Below are positions 31,451 to 43,301 of a stretch of 64,000 nt of DNA, piece by piece (position 1 is the stretch's first letter; each line of letters begins with the position of its first letter). The notes beneath the pieces were generated by a model that was not told where the DNA came from, made no database searches, and saw only the letters and a list, made by a program, of their open reading frames with translations. Both the position numbers and the translations under genes were made by a program. The DNA lies in contig NC_067135.1 of assembly GCF_021347895.1 (NCBI RefSeq), positions 25,183,847 through 25,247,846 on the forward strand, in the 5' to 3' direction. This DNA comes from Acanthochromis polyacanthus (lineage: Eukaryota > Chordata > Actinopteri > Pomacentridae).

Positions 31451-32280
31451 AAAATTAAGTTTGTTTCATCAATTAGGAAAGTGAGAATATTTAGGGTGAC
31501 CTCCCTTCTCACTCATATTGTTTCAACTTTTTGGGCAGAAAATATGAGATTTACTTCTTATGTGATTCCTACTTAAGTTTTATGGTGTTAAGAATAACAT
31601 TTAAGAGTTTAACTCATTGGAAGTTTGCTAACATGTCAGAATTTTCATATATTTCATCCTAAATGCCAAATTTTACACAATGTGACAATAAATCTGACAT
31701 TTGCATCAGCAAGCCAAAGTGACAAAGAAACTGAATACTTATGATGCAGTATTTAAATTGCTCTGAATAAATTTGAAGAATCTGAAGAAATGAAGGAAAA
31801 AATGAGTGTGAAGAAAACTGAGAGTTTCTTCTTTCAGAGACAAGAAGACATCGTGCATCCGGTAGCTTCATCTCCAAGTTCATCCTTCTACACTTTGTTT
31901 AGAAACTGAACAAAGAAAGGTGATTTTATGGAGTATTTTAATTCATAGATTTTTTCAGCTTTTTTGAGACACAAGGAAATATCCAGAAAATATCCAGGCC
32001 GGTTATGCCTGTTAACGTTGTTTACAACGCAGAGAGTAATTCTAGGTCTTTTTTGGCTTCATAAATACCTGAAAAATGACGCGCTGTTGTGCCTTTGGGT
32101 GCACAAATCGATCGGAGAAGGGATTACACATGTTTAGATTTCCCAGTAATAGACCTTTTCGCAGTGATGTCAGAGTCTGGGACACGTGACCATACCTTCC
32201 TTAGCAACGCACGCCGCCATTTTAAGAGGGGGCAACAAAGTCATTAGCAACCGTGATTTGACCGCCGAAACCACGCGGTT

Positions 32281-32541
32281 TTGACCCGGAGAGAAACGTC
32301 TGGTGATTATTTCGGAAATCTTGAGCCAAAAGCCAAGCTACGGTATAAAGAAAAAATAGAACTGGTTGGTTTGCAGTCATGTCCGTACCAAATTGCACTG
32401 GGATCATGGGAAAACGACCCAACTACGTGTCCAGATCTTCATTGGCACTCCATTTACGAGTACCTTATCAACAGCCCAGGCATCCACACAATGGAGAAGA
32501 TGAAGACTTATAAAAGCCTGGACTCATACGTTTTCTTTGAG
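32281..32541 (+). pseudogene. First exon of a YqaJ-nuclease-like transposon protein
   Basis: The open frame has the blocks CPYQIALGSWENDPTTCP and TMEKMKTYKSLDSYVFFE, and ends at a GAG/GTATGC donor (32541). Such a tryptophan- and tyrosine-rich N-terminal region precedes the YqaJ-like nuclease in transposon proteins of fish. The nuclease itself is absent. No in-frame ATG is seen before the conserved part. Confidence 0.55.
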
Positions 32542-33054
32542 GTATGCTTATATTTATACGTTTTTGTGCATACAGGTCAATGTCAGAATGATAAATGCCT
32601 TGTAAGATACGGCTACACCAGCTCCGCTATGCTAAGCTAATGTTAAGCTAACGGGGTGAGCCATTACACCTTTTAATTTCAAGTGGAAGTAGTGTATGTA
32701 TATTAGTTAGATGTGCATTATCAAAACTAAGAGTCAGATACCTGTAAATGAGCTCTACCCACCCAGGCCCAAGGGTATGAGGTGCTAACAATAATGAGGA
32801 CAATGCTGCTGATTACAGCATAGTAGTTAGCAGAACGAAAGGGAGGAGAGAAGGTTTAAAAATAGCAGTGTGAGTAGAAAGACCCCTGACTTTTTGTGGG
32901 AAGCACAGCTAGCACTAGCCTAAGCTAAGTAGTTAGCCCTCAACATTTCAGATAATTATAGACATCATAAGCTGCAGTCAATGCCAGCCACTTTCAGTAC
33001 AAAAAAATCGCTAATATTCTATTTGTAAATAAAAATATGACGAGGAATACAGGG

Positions 33055-33440
33055 AATATTGGATGCGCATCGCGAGGTGCATTTCCTTGAAAACGACCAA
33101 TTCGTGGATTATATACCGACTTCAAGCTATGTTTTGGACAAAATATGTTACTGGCTTGTTTCGTCTGGATGTCCAAGGTTGGATTATGGCCGTTTTTTGT
33201 GGAATATTTTCATCTGTGTGTAATAATGAATCTGGAAATGTGAGTCGCGCTGTGTATGTTGAAGTTGGGTATAGAGAACCGATGGATGGATGTTCGTTGT
33301 TTGTCGGACAAATGTGTTTATATTACCCGCTGTGGTAATCACATCTGAAAGTGGTTTATATCGGCGGATTCATGAGAATCTAAGCTTTCCATCGGCATAT
33401 AGTGTTTGTATAATCGCGTTTGCAGTTTCAGTCATTTAGC
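33055..33440 (+). repeat. Left arm of transposon-internal inverted repeat
   Basis: The stretch from ttggatgcgcatcgcgaggtg to gtttgtataatcg matches 34430-34770 in reverse. Matches include atgttttggacaaaatatgtta and cccgctgtggtaatcacatc. Confidence 0.7.
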
Positions 33441-33565
33441 AAATTGCTTATGCAGATTTCAAAGTGTACCGCGGGCGGGACACTGAAGCGCAACTGGTTA
33501 AGCTTATTAATTAATAATTTCAGAAAATCAGTAAAGGGGTAATAATTTCATGAAACACAACATAC

Positions 33566-33764
33566 CATTGACGAAATGCTGACTGCAAACATAGGACCAT
33601 TTTGACTGTGGGCTCCATGTGGTTCCATTATTGTTTATCCGCCTCAATGCTGTGAGCCATAAACTCCTTTTCTGGCCCTTTTCAGTCGGAATCCTGTAAA
33701 AGGAAATGTTCTTGTTGCTCCATGACTGAGAACTACAGCCAAAAACAGCGCAGGTTTTGGGCAT
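33566..33764 (-). pseudogene. THAP zinc-finger exon of the ISL2EU-type element
   Basis: On the minus strand from the ATG at 33764: MPKTCAVFGCSSQS, then FYRIPTEKGQKRSLW and YVCSQHFVNG. The C2CH pattern (C-x4-C ... C-x2-H) is that of a THAP DNA-binding finger. A donor (ATG/GTATGT) follows at 33566. An in-frame upstream ATG at 33830 is possible. The rest of the transposase is missing. Confidence 0.75.
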
Positions 33765-34124
33765 ATCTGCTTTTGGTCGTTCAAATCGGGAGGGAAACGT
33801 GGGAAAGTAATGGTCGTCAAGGCAAAGCATACCCCTCTTAAAATGGCGGAATCGCGTTGCTAGGGCCGGTGACCAGCGGTGACGTTCGATGATGACGTTT
33901 CGGAAAAAGGTCTATAGTGAAAGAATGAAACTGTGGGAAAATAAAGTCCGGAGAGTGGGATGGAAACCGACTTCATCATGGTTTTTGTGCCAGGTTAGTC
34001 CCATGTATGTACTTTCATGTTATGATGTATGGGTGAATGACAGATAGAAAAGTTTGATGTGATTTTAGGCAGTTGTGGTTATTTTGACTTTGACCATTTT
34101 CATGCATGGAGATGCATGAAATAC

Positions 34125-34170
34125 GGGCCGCTGAAGTTTAACGGGGTAACCCGTTAAACTTCAGCGGCCC
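34125..34170. repeat. Perfect 21-bp palindrome
   Basis: Arms 34125-34145 and 34150-34170 are exact reverse complements with loop gtaa. The surrounding 33991-34429 shows no coding content. Confidence 0.95.
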
Positions 34171-34429
34171 ATCTGAGCTTCGACAACAGCCTCCCTGTTC
34201 ATTCACATGATTTCCAATTCAACAAACAGCTGACAGTTTTCTGTTCCCTATTTTCTGTTTTCCGTCCAACCTGCAGTCACTTATCAGCCTCATATGACCT
34301 GAACAGGCTCCGTGTTGTTCACCTGTTTCTGGGCTGTTAGCCGCCGTTAGCATGAGGATGCTGTTAGCCATATGCTAACAGCTGCAGCAGCGTACAGGCG
34401 GACAGGAAAACGTATTTTACTAAATTGAC

Positions 34430-34770
34430 CGAAGTTGAAAACTCGATGATAGAAACATTATACACCCATGGAAAGCTTAGATTCTCAAGAATCCGCCGGT
34501 ATAAACCACTTTCAGATGTGATTACCACAGCGGGTAATATAAACACATTTGTCCAACAAACAGCAAATAACGTAAACAGCACAACTCACCTTTGAAGGCT
34601 CAAAACTAGTCAAAAATATTCCACAAAAAATGGCGATAATCCAACCTTGGACATCCAGACAAAACAAGCCAGTAAAATATTTTGTCCAAAACATGTCTTC
34701 AAATCAGTAAACAATCCATAGTTTTCGTGAATGTGCACCTCGCGCTGCGCGTCCCATATTGACAGAATGG
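34430..34770 (-). repeat. Right arm of transposon-internal inverted repeat
   Basis: Reverse-orientation relative of 33055-33440, outside the ISL2EU-type element. It suggests that the outer, interrupted THAP element is a relative of the inner one lying in the opposite orientation. Confidence 0.65.
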
Positions 34771-35937
34771 AAACAAAATGGCTTCAAATCCCCAGTTGTC
34801 GCCACTCTCATTATATAGGCACTCTAACTAAACCAAACAAATTTCGATTTTAAGACACTTCTTCAAAGCTGACCAAGGTGTTGATTTCACACTGCAAGAA
34901 TCTGCTGCTAATTATAGATCATGTTTAATAAGGCATTTTAACTTACATATAAAGCTTGTGTATAATAAACAGATTTTTTCATTAATTTAAAAAGTATGCC
35001 TGTCATTAAAACAATGGGTTTATTACTGTTAATACACAAATACAGACTATAACTACAATAATAAACTCTCAAGTATATGATGAGTTTTAATACATAACTT
35101 CAGATAAAATAAAGCCTCGTTATTTTACGTTATACTCTGTATATTTTTTGTAATTTTAGGAATATGTTTTGTGTATTTAGGATATGTTTTTACTTGGAAG
35201 TTCACTTAAAAATATCAGGTATATTTAACTTGTTTATGATTATTATATTTTTCAACAGATGTGAAAATTTAATATTTTTTGCAATCTCATTAATATTTTT
35301 ATGTTTTTAAAAAATGCTGAAAAAATAGAGAAAATAAAGATGAAAAGTTTCAGAAAATGGCAGATTATTTTCTTATTGCTTTTTGTACAGCACAGAACCC
35401 TTTAAACAGTCACTCAGGCAACACGTATATCTGATAGTTTTGTTTGATTTTTTGCGGTGTTTTAACTGTGGACTCAACTATTTCAAGCAATAATGGAGTT
35501 ATGTTTGTCGTGGCCTTCACTACTATGTAATGCATCCCTGAATACAAGAGTTCTTTAAATAGCAAACACAGCCTCGAGATAAAAGATAATCCATAAACAG
35601 AAAACCTGCATGACTGTATTTCCTCTAAAACCAGGAAGTGACTGTGACAACTCCCAGATAAATTATCCCTAAAAACCAAAAACGCTGTTCTTCCCTGAGT
35701 TATTCCCAGCTTTTATGCTACTATAAAATCTTCATGTTTAGTGATTAATGAGCTATGTTGTTGTAAGGAACACAATACAAAAAATGGGCTGTATCATGAT
35801 CTTCTCTCATATCCCACTCCTGAGCAGTTTTTGTGTTGAGTTGGGGTGCATTGTCCTGCTGAGTGTGGCAACTGGCATCATGGACTGCTGTTGCTTCTTT
35901 TTTCAAATTTAACCTGTATTTTTACAGGCAATCTCAT
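34771..35937. other. AT-rich non-coding DNA
   Basis: No gene or clear repeat is recognised. Confidence 0.5.
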
Positions 35938-35939
35938 TA

Positions 35940-36495
35940 GCTGGGTTTCCATTACCCTTAGATATGCGCAAAATGTAAATAGCGCAATAAAAAAACTGGT
36001 AATGGAAACACCTGAATTTCAAAAAAGGACTAAAATATCGCTAAAAAGTTTTTATGCTCTCATGAGGTGGTTTTTAAGACATTTCGATATTGAAAAATAT
36101 CGCAAAAGCGCAATGGAAACACTTTTTCTGCAATTATACATCACCGGACATGGCGTACCTGGTCACATGACCAGTTCTCTCGGAGTAAACATGGCGCGGT
36201 ACGTGTGGACAGAAGAGGAGACCGAGACTTTTCTTGCAATTATTCTTGAGAAAAACATCACTGCCATACTAGACAGCAAACAGCAGAGGAATGCAGAGTG
36301 TTATAAGGAGATAGAAACAGGTTTTGGGCATCCATCTTCCTGCAGTGAAATCTCGCGGGATGATATTTTACGAGAGTTACGATGCTTCTGCCCAGAACAA
36401 CCTTCAATGGAAACACGTTCAAAGCGCAAATATACTTTGTCAAAATTTTAGAAATATCGCTTTTATTTTGCGAAAAACTGTAATGGAAACCCAGC
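35940..36495. mobile_element. TIR transposon carrying a Myb/SANT-like exon
   Basis: gctgggtttccattac at 35940-35955 and its exact inverse at 36480-36495 form the ends, flanked by TA on each side (35938-35939, 36496-36497). Sub-terminal atatcgc, gcgcaa and atggaaac words repeat in both halves. The Myb-like protein suggests a PIF/Harbinger relative, though the TA flank would also fit Tc1/mariner. Confidence 0.7.
36191..36451 (+). CDS. Short Myb/SANT-like DNA-binding protein of a transposon
   Basis: From the ATG at 36191 there are 86 residues beginning MARYVWTEEETETFLAIILE, with a second conserved block NAECYKEIETGFG. The Trp-EE-T and YKEI spacing is that of a Myb/SANT-like three-helix fold, as in the second protein of PIF/Harbinger transposons. 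The frame stays open upstream to 35846, but that part contains the inverted repeat and is unlikely to be translated. It may be a relic first exon. Confidence 0.5.
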   Translation: MARYVWTEEETETFLAIILEKNITAILDSKQQRNAECYKEIETGFGHPSSCSEISRDDILRELRCFCPEQPSMETRSKRKYTLSKF

Positions 36496-36497
36496 TA

Positions 36498-37180
36498 GTG
36501 AGACATGAAGTCTCACTCTCAAGAAAGACCTGTCCTCAAACAGCATAACAAAACAACACTGAGTTACTGACAAACAACACTAAGGGGCCTGTACTAGTCT
36601 GCCCATGGACAGTGATGACCAGTTAACCAAGGAGCTCAAAGTTCAGTGATGTGTGAGAGCTTTACAGCCTGTTACAAATCTAAGTGCTCCACGATAAACA
36701 GTATCCAACAGTTTGAGAAAGTGGGTCAAGGCGTTCATGTAAACTACATCTCCATAATCAAGTAAGAAGGTGGCATGCACAAGCTGTTCCTGGCATTAAC
36801 AGAAAAATCGGATTCTTTCTGGAAAAAGAAACCCAATTCTCAAAATTCTCAAAACTCAGTGAGTGCCATGAACGAATGAAGGGCTGGATGGTGGATCTCT
36901 TCCATCGCTGAGTCTGCACATCTGATTTTGTCTCACTAAACCTTGATATACATTGTGCCTTCTCTTGAGGAGTAGCCATTTTTTAGGGTTTCATTTAACA
37001 GTACCTCTTTCACCAACAGGATACCTGAAACACACATTTTCAATGTAATTATAGACTTTGATAAACACTGATCACAATAAAACAAATCTAAGATATCTTA
37101 TCAACTGCCTTTGTAATAAATTCTTAAAATTGTAAAGAGATTTTATGGACACCCTGTATGTCACAGCAATATTCATTGAT
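36498..37180. other. Unassigned non-coding DNA
   Basis: No gene is supported. The text at 36660-36780 resembles LINE-derived fish sequence, but I cannot place it. Confidence 0.35.
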
Positions 37181-37514
37181 GGGCTGCACAGTGGCTGGTG
37201 GTTCACACCGTCGCCTTGCAGCTAGAAGATCCCAGGTTTGCGTCCCAGCCTGTACCTGGGATCTTTCTGCATGGAGTTTGCATGTTCTCCCTGTGCATCC
37301 CAGCTACTCTGGCTTCCCCACACAGTCCAAAAACATGCTCAGATTAATTGGTGATTCTAAATTGTCCATAGGTGTGAATGTGATTGTTTGTCTCTATATA
37401 TGTAGTCCTGTGACAGACTGTAACCTGTCTTCACCCTCAGTCAGCTGGGATAGACTGCAGCCCTCCCATGACCGTAATGAGGATTAAGTGGTGTATAGAT
37501 GTTGGATGGATGGA
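37181..37514 (+). mobile_element. tRNA-derived SINE
   Basis: It starts gggctgcacagtgg, carries the SINE body (cacagtccaaaaacatgc, then aaattgtccataggtgtgaatg) and ends in ggatggatgga. atattca on both sides (37169 and 37514) may be the target duplication. The B-box is diverged. Confidence 0.8.
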
Positions 37515-39139
37515 TATTCAATAAATTATTAAGAACTCTGTGCATGGTTGAGAAAAGCCAGAAAATGAACGGCATGTTGATTAGAAACGTGTAAAATGTT
37601 TCAGACAAACATAATCCACGATGAATTATGTTTCTGCTGCAACATCATTAAGAATGCAGTTTAGTTGTGTGATAACATGATTTTGTTGAGACAGGGTTGT
37701 CATTTGTAACCCTGTGAAACCTTTCAGGCTTCACTCCTCCTCCACCCCAAGTTCCCTGACGGCTCTCCAATTCCAACTGAAAGCTAAGTAATGTAGTTTC
37801 TGTTTTGATTATTGTTGACCATTGTTGTCTAGTTCAGCTAGTTGTGTATTCTCTCACATTATGTTTATTTAGTGTTGCGCTTTACCGCACGTTCTGCCAA
37901 CGTAGTATTGTGAGTTCATGTGTAGTGTTGTGCAGCACTTTTGCATTCTGTCACTGTGCTTTGTATTCTGTATGTTAACTGTCCTAGACTTGTGGTATTT
38001 GGTACCTTCTGGTTTGTTTCCCAACGCTTTCGCTTAATAAATTTGTAGGATTAAGTCTGTACTGTCTTCTGCAGGACAGCAACCCCACACTAATTGTCCC
38101 TTGTGGGCTTCTGGCTCAGAGTTGTACAGAAATAGGTGATACTCACATGTGAAGATGTTTGACGGATGAGTTAAATGTTTTTATTTTAGCTGACCCGGTT
38201 TGTCATCATCTTAAATCTACACAACCAGACTCGTACATAAACTATTTCTATCAGACCTGATGTCAGTTTTTTTCCTAGCTGTTCTGTGTTTTATTTTAGA
38301 TACTGGCGATAATTTGAGCTACTCAGACACAAAACACATGAGAAAATGTTTGTATTTATTTATAATCAGCAGAGTTCATCTAAAGGCTGCTTAGAAAGAA
38401 CAAGAAGCTCAATTTGACAATTTCAACGTTAACTTCTACAGTAAATCAACCTTAAATTCTTCTGTTTTAAAGACATTTATAGATGTAATATCAAGTTTTT
38501 CTTTTTAATGTCTCTAATGTGATGATTTAGCTGCATTAAATGACCAAACATGTCCAGACCTGAATATTATAGAAGCTTTATGACATAAAACAGACAGAGA
38601 AACAAATTAAAAACAATTCAAGTCTAAAGAAAAACTCCAAAACACTGAAAGAAGATTAATTTAATAAAATACAAGATTACTGAAGAAAACCTTAAGACAG
38701 GTTACACATGAAATTTGAAGATTTTCAAAAGGAAGTTAAATTGAAAAACTGACTTTAACCTGTAGAAGACGTTTTGTTCTGATTGTTTTAATGTTGTACA
38801 TATTTCTGGTCTTCTCTGTTGTATCTTCTGTTCATTACAACTTTGATAAAACAACAAACCTGATGAGTTTTCCACAGAACTGAACATGAATTTGTTATAT
38901 ACAAAATGGATATCTGAAAACAAGATTTTGAAAACAAAGAAACAACTGAATTTGATATTTATTTTAAAAAAAAAAACACTCATCTTGGTTGATCCTGACA
39001 GAAAAATGATGTTTTACATGTTTTTTCACATTACAGCAGTCTGGCAGTCTTTCCATCGTCGGTGGTGAGGTAGATTTGATCTTTGTGTTTAGGCCTCCAG
39101 TCCCGAACGGCTGGACATGCCAGTATAACATCTTCAAGA
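37515..39139. other. Non-coding DNA
   Basis: No gene is seen. 37680-38110 has an AATAAA at about 38036 and looks like an old LTR or UTR, without firm ends. Confidence 0.4.
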
Positions 39140-39465
39140 TATTTGGTGTACTGGTCTGGACTCCCCCAATAAAACAAAACTGCACCTTCCAGAGTGTCCT
39201 TTTATTGTGGGCAGTCTAAGGCACACCTGTGCACTAATCATGGTGTCTAATCAGCATCTTGATATGGCACACCTGTGAGGTGGGATGGATTATCTCAGCA
39301 AAGGAGAAGTGCTCACTATCACAGATTTAGACAGATTTGTGAACAATATTGGAGAGAAATGGTGATATTGTGTATGTGGAAAAAGTTTTACATCTTTGAG
39401 TTCATCTCAAAAAATGGGAGTGAAAACGAAAGTGTTGTGTTTAGAGTTTTTGTTGAGAGTATTTG
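39140..39465 (+). mobile_element. 3' end of a Tc1-like transposon
   Basis: From ggtctggactcccccaataaaac onward, the sequence (ggcacacctgtgcactaatc, then gaagtgctcactatcacag, ending in gttttacatctttgagttcatctc) is the familiar right end of a fish Tc1-like family. The transposase frame is absent. Confidence 0.6.
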
Positions 39466-42400
39466 AGGGGGAAATGATGTATATTAAGGATTATAAAATG
39501 GTAATAATTGATGTTATTTCACTGATATTGATCATTTTGTTCAATTACAGATAATTAGTTGTAAAATGACAGAAAATAATGAACTTCCATGTGAATGAAA
39601 AATGAAACGACAGACCAAAAGTGTGAATAACATCAACATGAAAAAAATATGAATTGGCTCTTTTCTGGTGTTTGTCCATAAAATGACTGTTTAGCTGTTC
39701 TTCAATCTGCTAAATATGTCTTTATTTTAGAAATGTCCTGTCTGGTTCTCAGTATTTTTCCAAATTTTGAAGCTTCCAGAAGCATTTGAACATATTTAGT
39801 GTCCCTTTGCTGCCAGACTGTGAATGTTTTTTTTTTTCTAGAGCAGATGAGATGTTGGTGGACACTCAGAGACTGTTGGTTTAAATGGAGCAGCAGTAAA
39901 TCCATGAGTGAAGAGTTCGTGCAGTAATGAAGCTTGATGACTGTCAGCAGTTTGTTTCTGCAGTGAAATGTGCAGAGAAACACACCTGATGCTGACAGTG
40001 TGTGCAGGTGTGTGAGCTTGGAGCTCAGTGTGTTCACTCCAACACGCTAACATGAAGCTGCTGCTCTGAACACGTCTGAAGTTCTGATGAGCTGCTGATC
40101 AAACTCATTGATCTCCTCTGGTCTTTATTCTCTCTGCAGCTGGAAGAAGCACTGATCAGGACGGTGTTTGTGCTGAGAGGAAGAAGTGTGTCCTGAAGAT
40201 CCAGAGGTTGAAGCAGCAGCTGGTGTGTACAGACTCTGACTGGACCATGTTACTGGGAGCTGGACTGGGAACCAGTGGAAAGTGTGCTGTTATCATATAT
40301 GTATATTATAAAAGGTCATTTTGTGCACATTTTTATGCATTTTGGAGTCAGAGAGAGAGCAAACTTTCATTCATCTGGTCTTGTGCACGTGGAAGGTCAG
40401 TAAAGGGTTAATATCTAGTCTTTTTTTTTGACAAAAAGTTTTAATATTTTGACTTTTTCATGCCGATTTCTGTGGCTTCCATAAAAATAAAGCAGATTTT
40501 CAACATTTTAATATTATTAAGATATTTTAAATATTAGATATTTATATTAATTTTCTCTGACTTTTATTCATATTTTGAGGATATTTTACTTATTGTAATT
40601 ATTATTAATTCCATAGCTTTCAGTTTTTAAAGACATTTTATTAATTTTCTTACATTTCTGGGATATATTATTATTTAGAAATAAAATAATGGTTTCCATT
40701 AAAACAAAGCAGATTATTAATTTATTTAATGATTTTAGTAATATTCTTGAGGTATTTTATTTATTTCTTGAAACACTATTATTGTTGTTATTACTTTACA
40801 TTCATGGGATTTCATTCACATGTTTAACATTTAGTTTATATGTTTATGAATTTTTGTTTTGGGGATATTGACTTTTTAAATTTTATCATAAGCTTTCATT
40901 TTTTAAAACATTTTAGAAATGTTCTTAGATCTATGGTATATATTATTAATATCTTTAGCATTCTTTTTTTATTACTTTAAAGAATGTTTTTGGAATATTT
41001 TATAATTTTTTTTATAAATTCCAATATTTTTAGTATATTTACCTTTTATTTTCTAGATGAACAGATCAGCTGTTTGCTCCTCCTGCTGTATAAAACTATT
41101 TTTTCTGTGCATATAAAAAGCTGAAAGGTCATTTTACACAAGTTTTTATTCAGTTTGGAGTCAGAGATCAGAGTCTATATATTATTATTGACAATCTAAG
41201 TTGGTGTCTGAGCTGTACTTCTGTTTTCCATCCAGCAGGTGGAGCAAGACTCAAACAAAATCCGTAAAGTCTGAGGTTATTCAGCTTCTATTAAGTTTTA
41301 AAATTCACATTCAGCTGCAACAAAGACCTGTTAGAGGGTTTTTATTCATTGAATTCACAGATTATTTTGGAGAAACACATTTTGTCTGCAGAGGTAGAAG
41401 AAGTAAAAAATACCTCAGTGTAGAAATAATTTATACTCAAGTTCCAAGATCAAAGTATGATGAAAGAGATGAAAGTAAATGTTCTCTTTATGCAGAATAA
41501 TAAATATTAAACCTGTAATTAAGGTGATTTAATGACTTTATATCTCCTGTTTGTGGACTCCACCTCAAGGATCAATAAAACTTTATTCAAATCAATTGAG
41601 CCACCTCATAATTTCTATAATTTCTGAGAATTATTGAATTAAATCTGCAAAGTAACTATAATTATGAAATAACTCTAACCAAAGTAGCAACAATCAATCT
41701 ATTAGTTCAACTAATCAGTCAATCAACAGCTTTTTCTGATCATTAATATCATTTTATTTTCTAATAAAAACACAATTTGTTTAGTTTTCTTTAAAAAAAA
41801 AGTGCAGTAAAATGTTCAGTATTTCCCTCCAAAGTGTCTCGGAAAATGGAAATACTCGAGTACAAGTAACTAAAATGACCCTGAACTGCAGTACTTAGTT
41901 ACTTTCATCTGGAACTGCAACCATTGATCAGTTTGTCGACATAATAAATTACCAAACATTTTGATGATTGATTCATCAGTTTGAGTCATTTTTCAATAAA
42001 ATCAATCTAAGTTCTGTGATTTCAGCTCCTTAAATGTGAATATTTTCTGGTTTCTTTTCTCTGTGACAGTAAACTGAAGATCTCTGGACCAAACCAGACA
42101 TTTGAGGAAACTCTGATCCACACTTTGAGACCAGATATCTGATTAATTTATCCAGAAAGTGAACCAACAATGAAAATAACCACTGCTTTAAATGTGTCAG
42201 AGGGTTTTCCCAACACATCAGAGTAGAATAGCAGCACCTTCAAAACATGGAAAACTTAATACATTTATTTGGTCAGAAACAAAAAAGACAAACTGAGAAA
42301 CTCCAAAAGAGAAAAATACTGAAGATAAAGACTTCTTCATGTTAGTGTCTGTTGGCAGGAAAGCAGTCCAGGGTTAGGGTTAGCTTCAGACATCCATCAG

Positions 42401-42832
42401 CATGGCTTCTCTTTCACTGGGACGGAGGGCAGGAGGAGGACAGGCTGACCTTCTCTCCAGTCTCTTAGTACCTCAACTTGTGATATCTTTCTTCATTTTT
42501 AAAGTGTGAAAACAAGCTTCATGTTCTCAAGATTAACAACTCAAGCACGAGAGAAATTTACAAAAAAACCCCACAGTTTAAGAAACTGCAATCCCAACAC
42601 AATCGCACTATTTTTAAACTCAATGTGGCGTTCTCATGTTGTCATGAGGAGATGATGACCCTCCACCACACCAGATATTCCCGTCTTGTCTTTCCAGAGC
42701 TGAAGGAGGGTCTGTAGAGGGCGGGCCAGTTGCCCCTCTACGTAAGATCTATGAGTAACCTGATCACTCTGTGTATTAACACTTGTAATTTAATTCTAAG
42801 TTCTAGGTCTCAAAATATCTAAGTCTCACCAT
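39466..42832. other. AT-rich non-coding DNA
   Basis: A large AT-rich region, very T-rich at 40430-41060. A possible exon-like piece after an acceptor (ctctgcag, 40139) has no supported continuation. No gene is recognised. Confidence 0.45.
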
Positions 42833-43301
42833 TGAAACATCAAAGAATCCAGGAGTCAAATCTGCAGATGCCAAGAAGAAAAGTGTTTATTCGGTACAGT
42901 ACAGACACAAACAAACACTTGAGAAAGGTCCCGGGAGCCTTCTGACCTTACTGTCTGACAACTGAACCCTTTATACCTTCTGAGCAGAGGTCAGTTCACG
43001 CCCTTAACCCATCCCTCTTTTTGCCACTGCCAGCTGCCAGTATTGTACAGTTAAGTCAAAGAGATGATGTTTAAGCGAATCTCTACTCCCAGTGGGAGAC
43101 AGCCTCCCCCAGGTTTTCTCACGCGAACACCTGCACCTTTATCTCTTAACAATTACTGGAGTGATGTTGGCAGTTCTCCCAGAGGGAACAGCCTACAGGC
43201 TACCTGTAAGCCATTTCAGTCAGAGGGCAAAGGGCCTGCTGTCAGATACACACACAGACATGGATTTATTACAGCAGTGGATTAATTTTTACATAACAGG
43301 T
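42833..43301 (-). repeat. LTR-like block in antisense
   Basis: On the minus strand it begins TGTTATG (43301), has a TATA box (ggtataaaggg, about 42968-42977) and, about 80 bases on, AATAAA (42886-42891), then ends near TTTCA (42833). That spacing is the U3-R-U5 layout of a retroviral-type LTR. No gag or pol is attached and no target duplication was found. Confidence 0.4.

Larger units (their letters stand above)
32151..33913. mobile_element. ISL2EU-type (PIF/Harbinger-related) DNA transposon, internally deleted
   Basis: The ends are AGACCTTTTCGC on the left and its inverse (aaaaaggtct) on the right, with AT on both sides (32149-32150 and 33914-33915). It carries a YqaJ-type exon pointing right from the left end and a THAP exon pointing left from the right end. 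That convergent pair is known from ISL2EU elements. At 1763 bases, without a DDE domain, it is non-autonomous. Confidence 0.65.
32077..33990 (+). pseudogene. THAP-domain exon split by a transposon
   Basis: 32077-32150 encodes MTRCCAFGCTNRSEKGLHMF and the following FPSN. After the insertion at 32151-33913, the frame resumes at 33916 (SERMKLWENKVRRVGWKP and on to FLCQ) and ends at a CAG/GTTAGT donor near 33990. The Cys-x-Cys start, the FP and WKP positions and the exon end fit a THAP zinc finger. Since 34430-34770 is also transposon-like, this exon most likely belonged to another THAP-type DNA transposon rather than a host gene. Confidence 0.65.

Noticed and set aside
40139..40270. Exon-like piece after a ctctgcag acceptor
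   Set aside because: The frame closes quickly and no partner exon or domain is recognisable.
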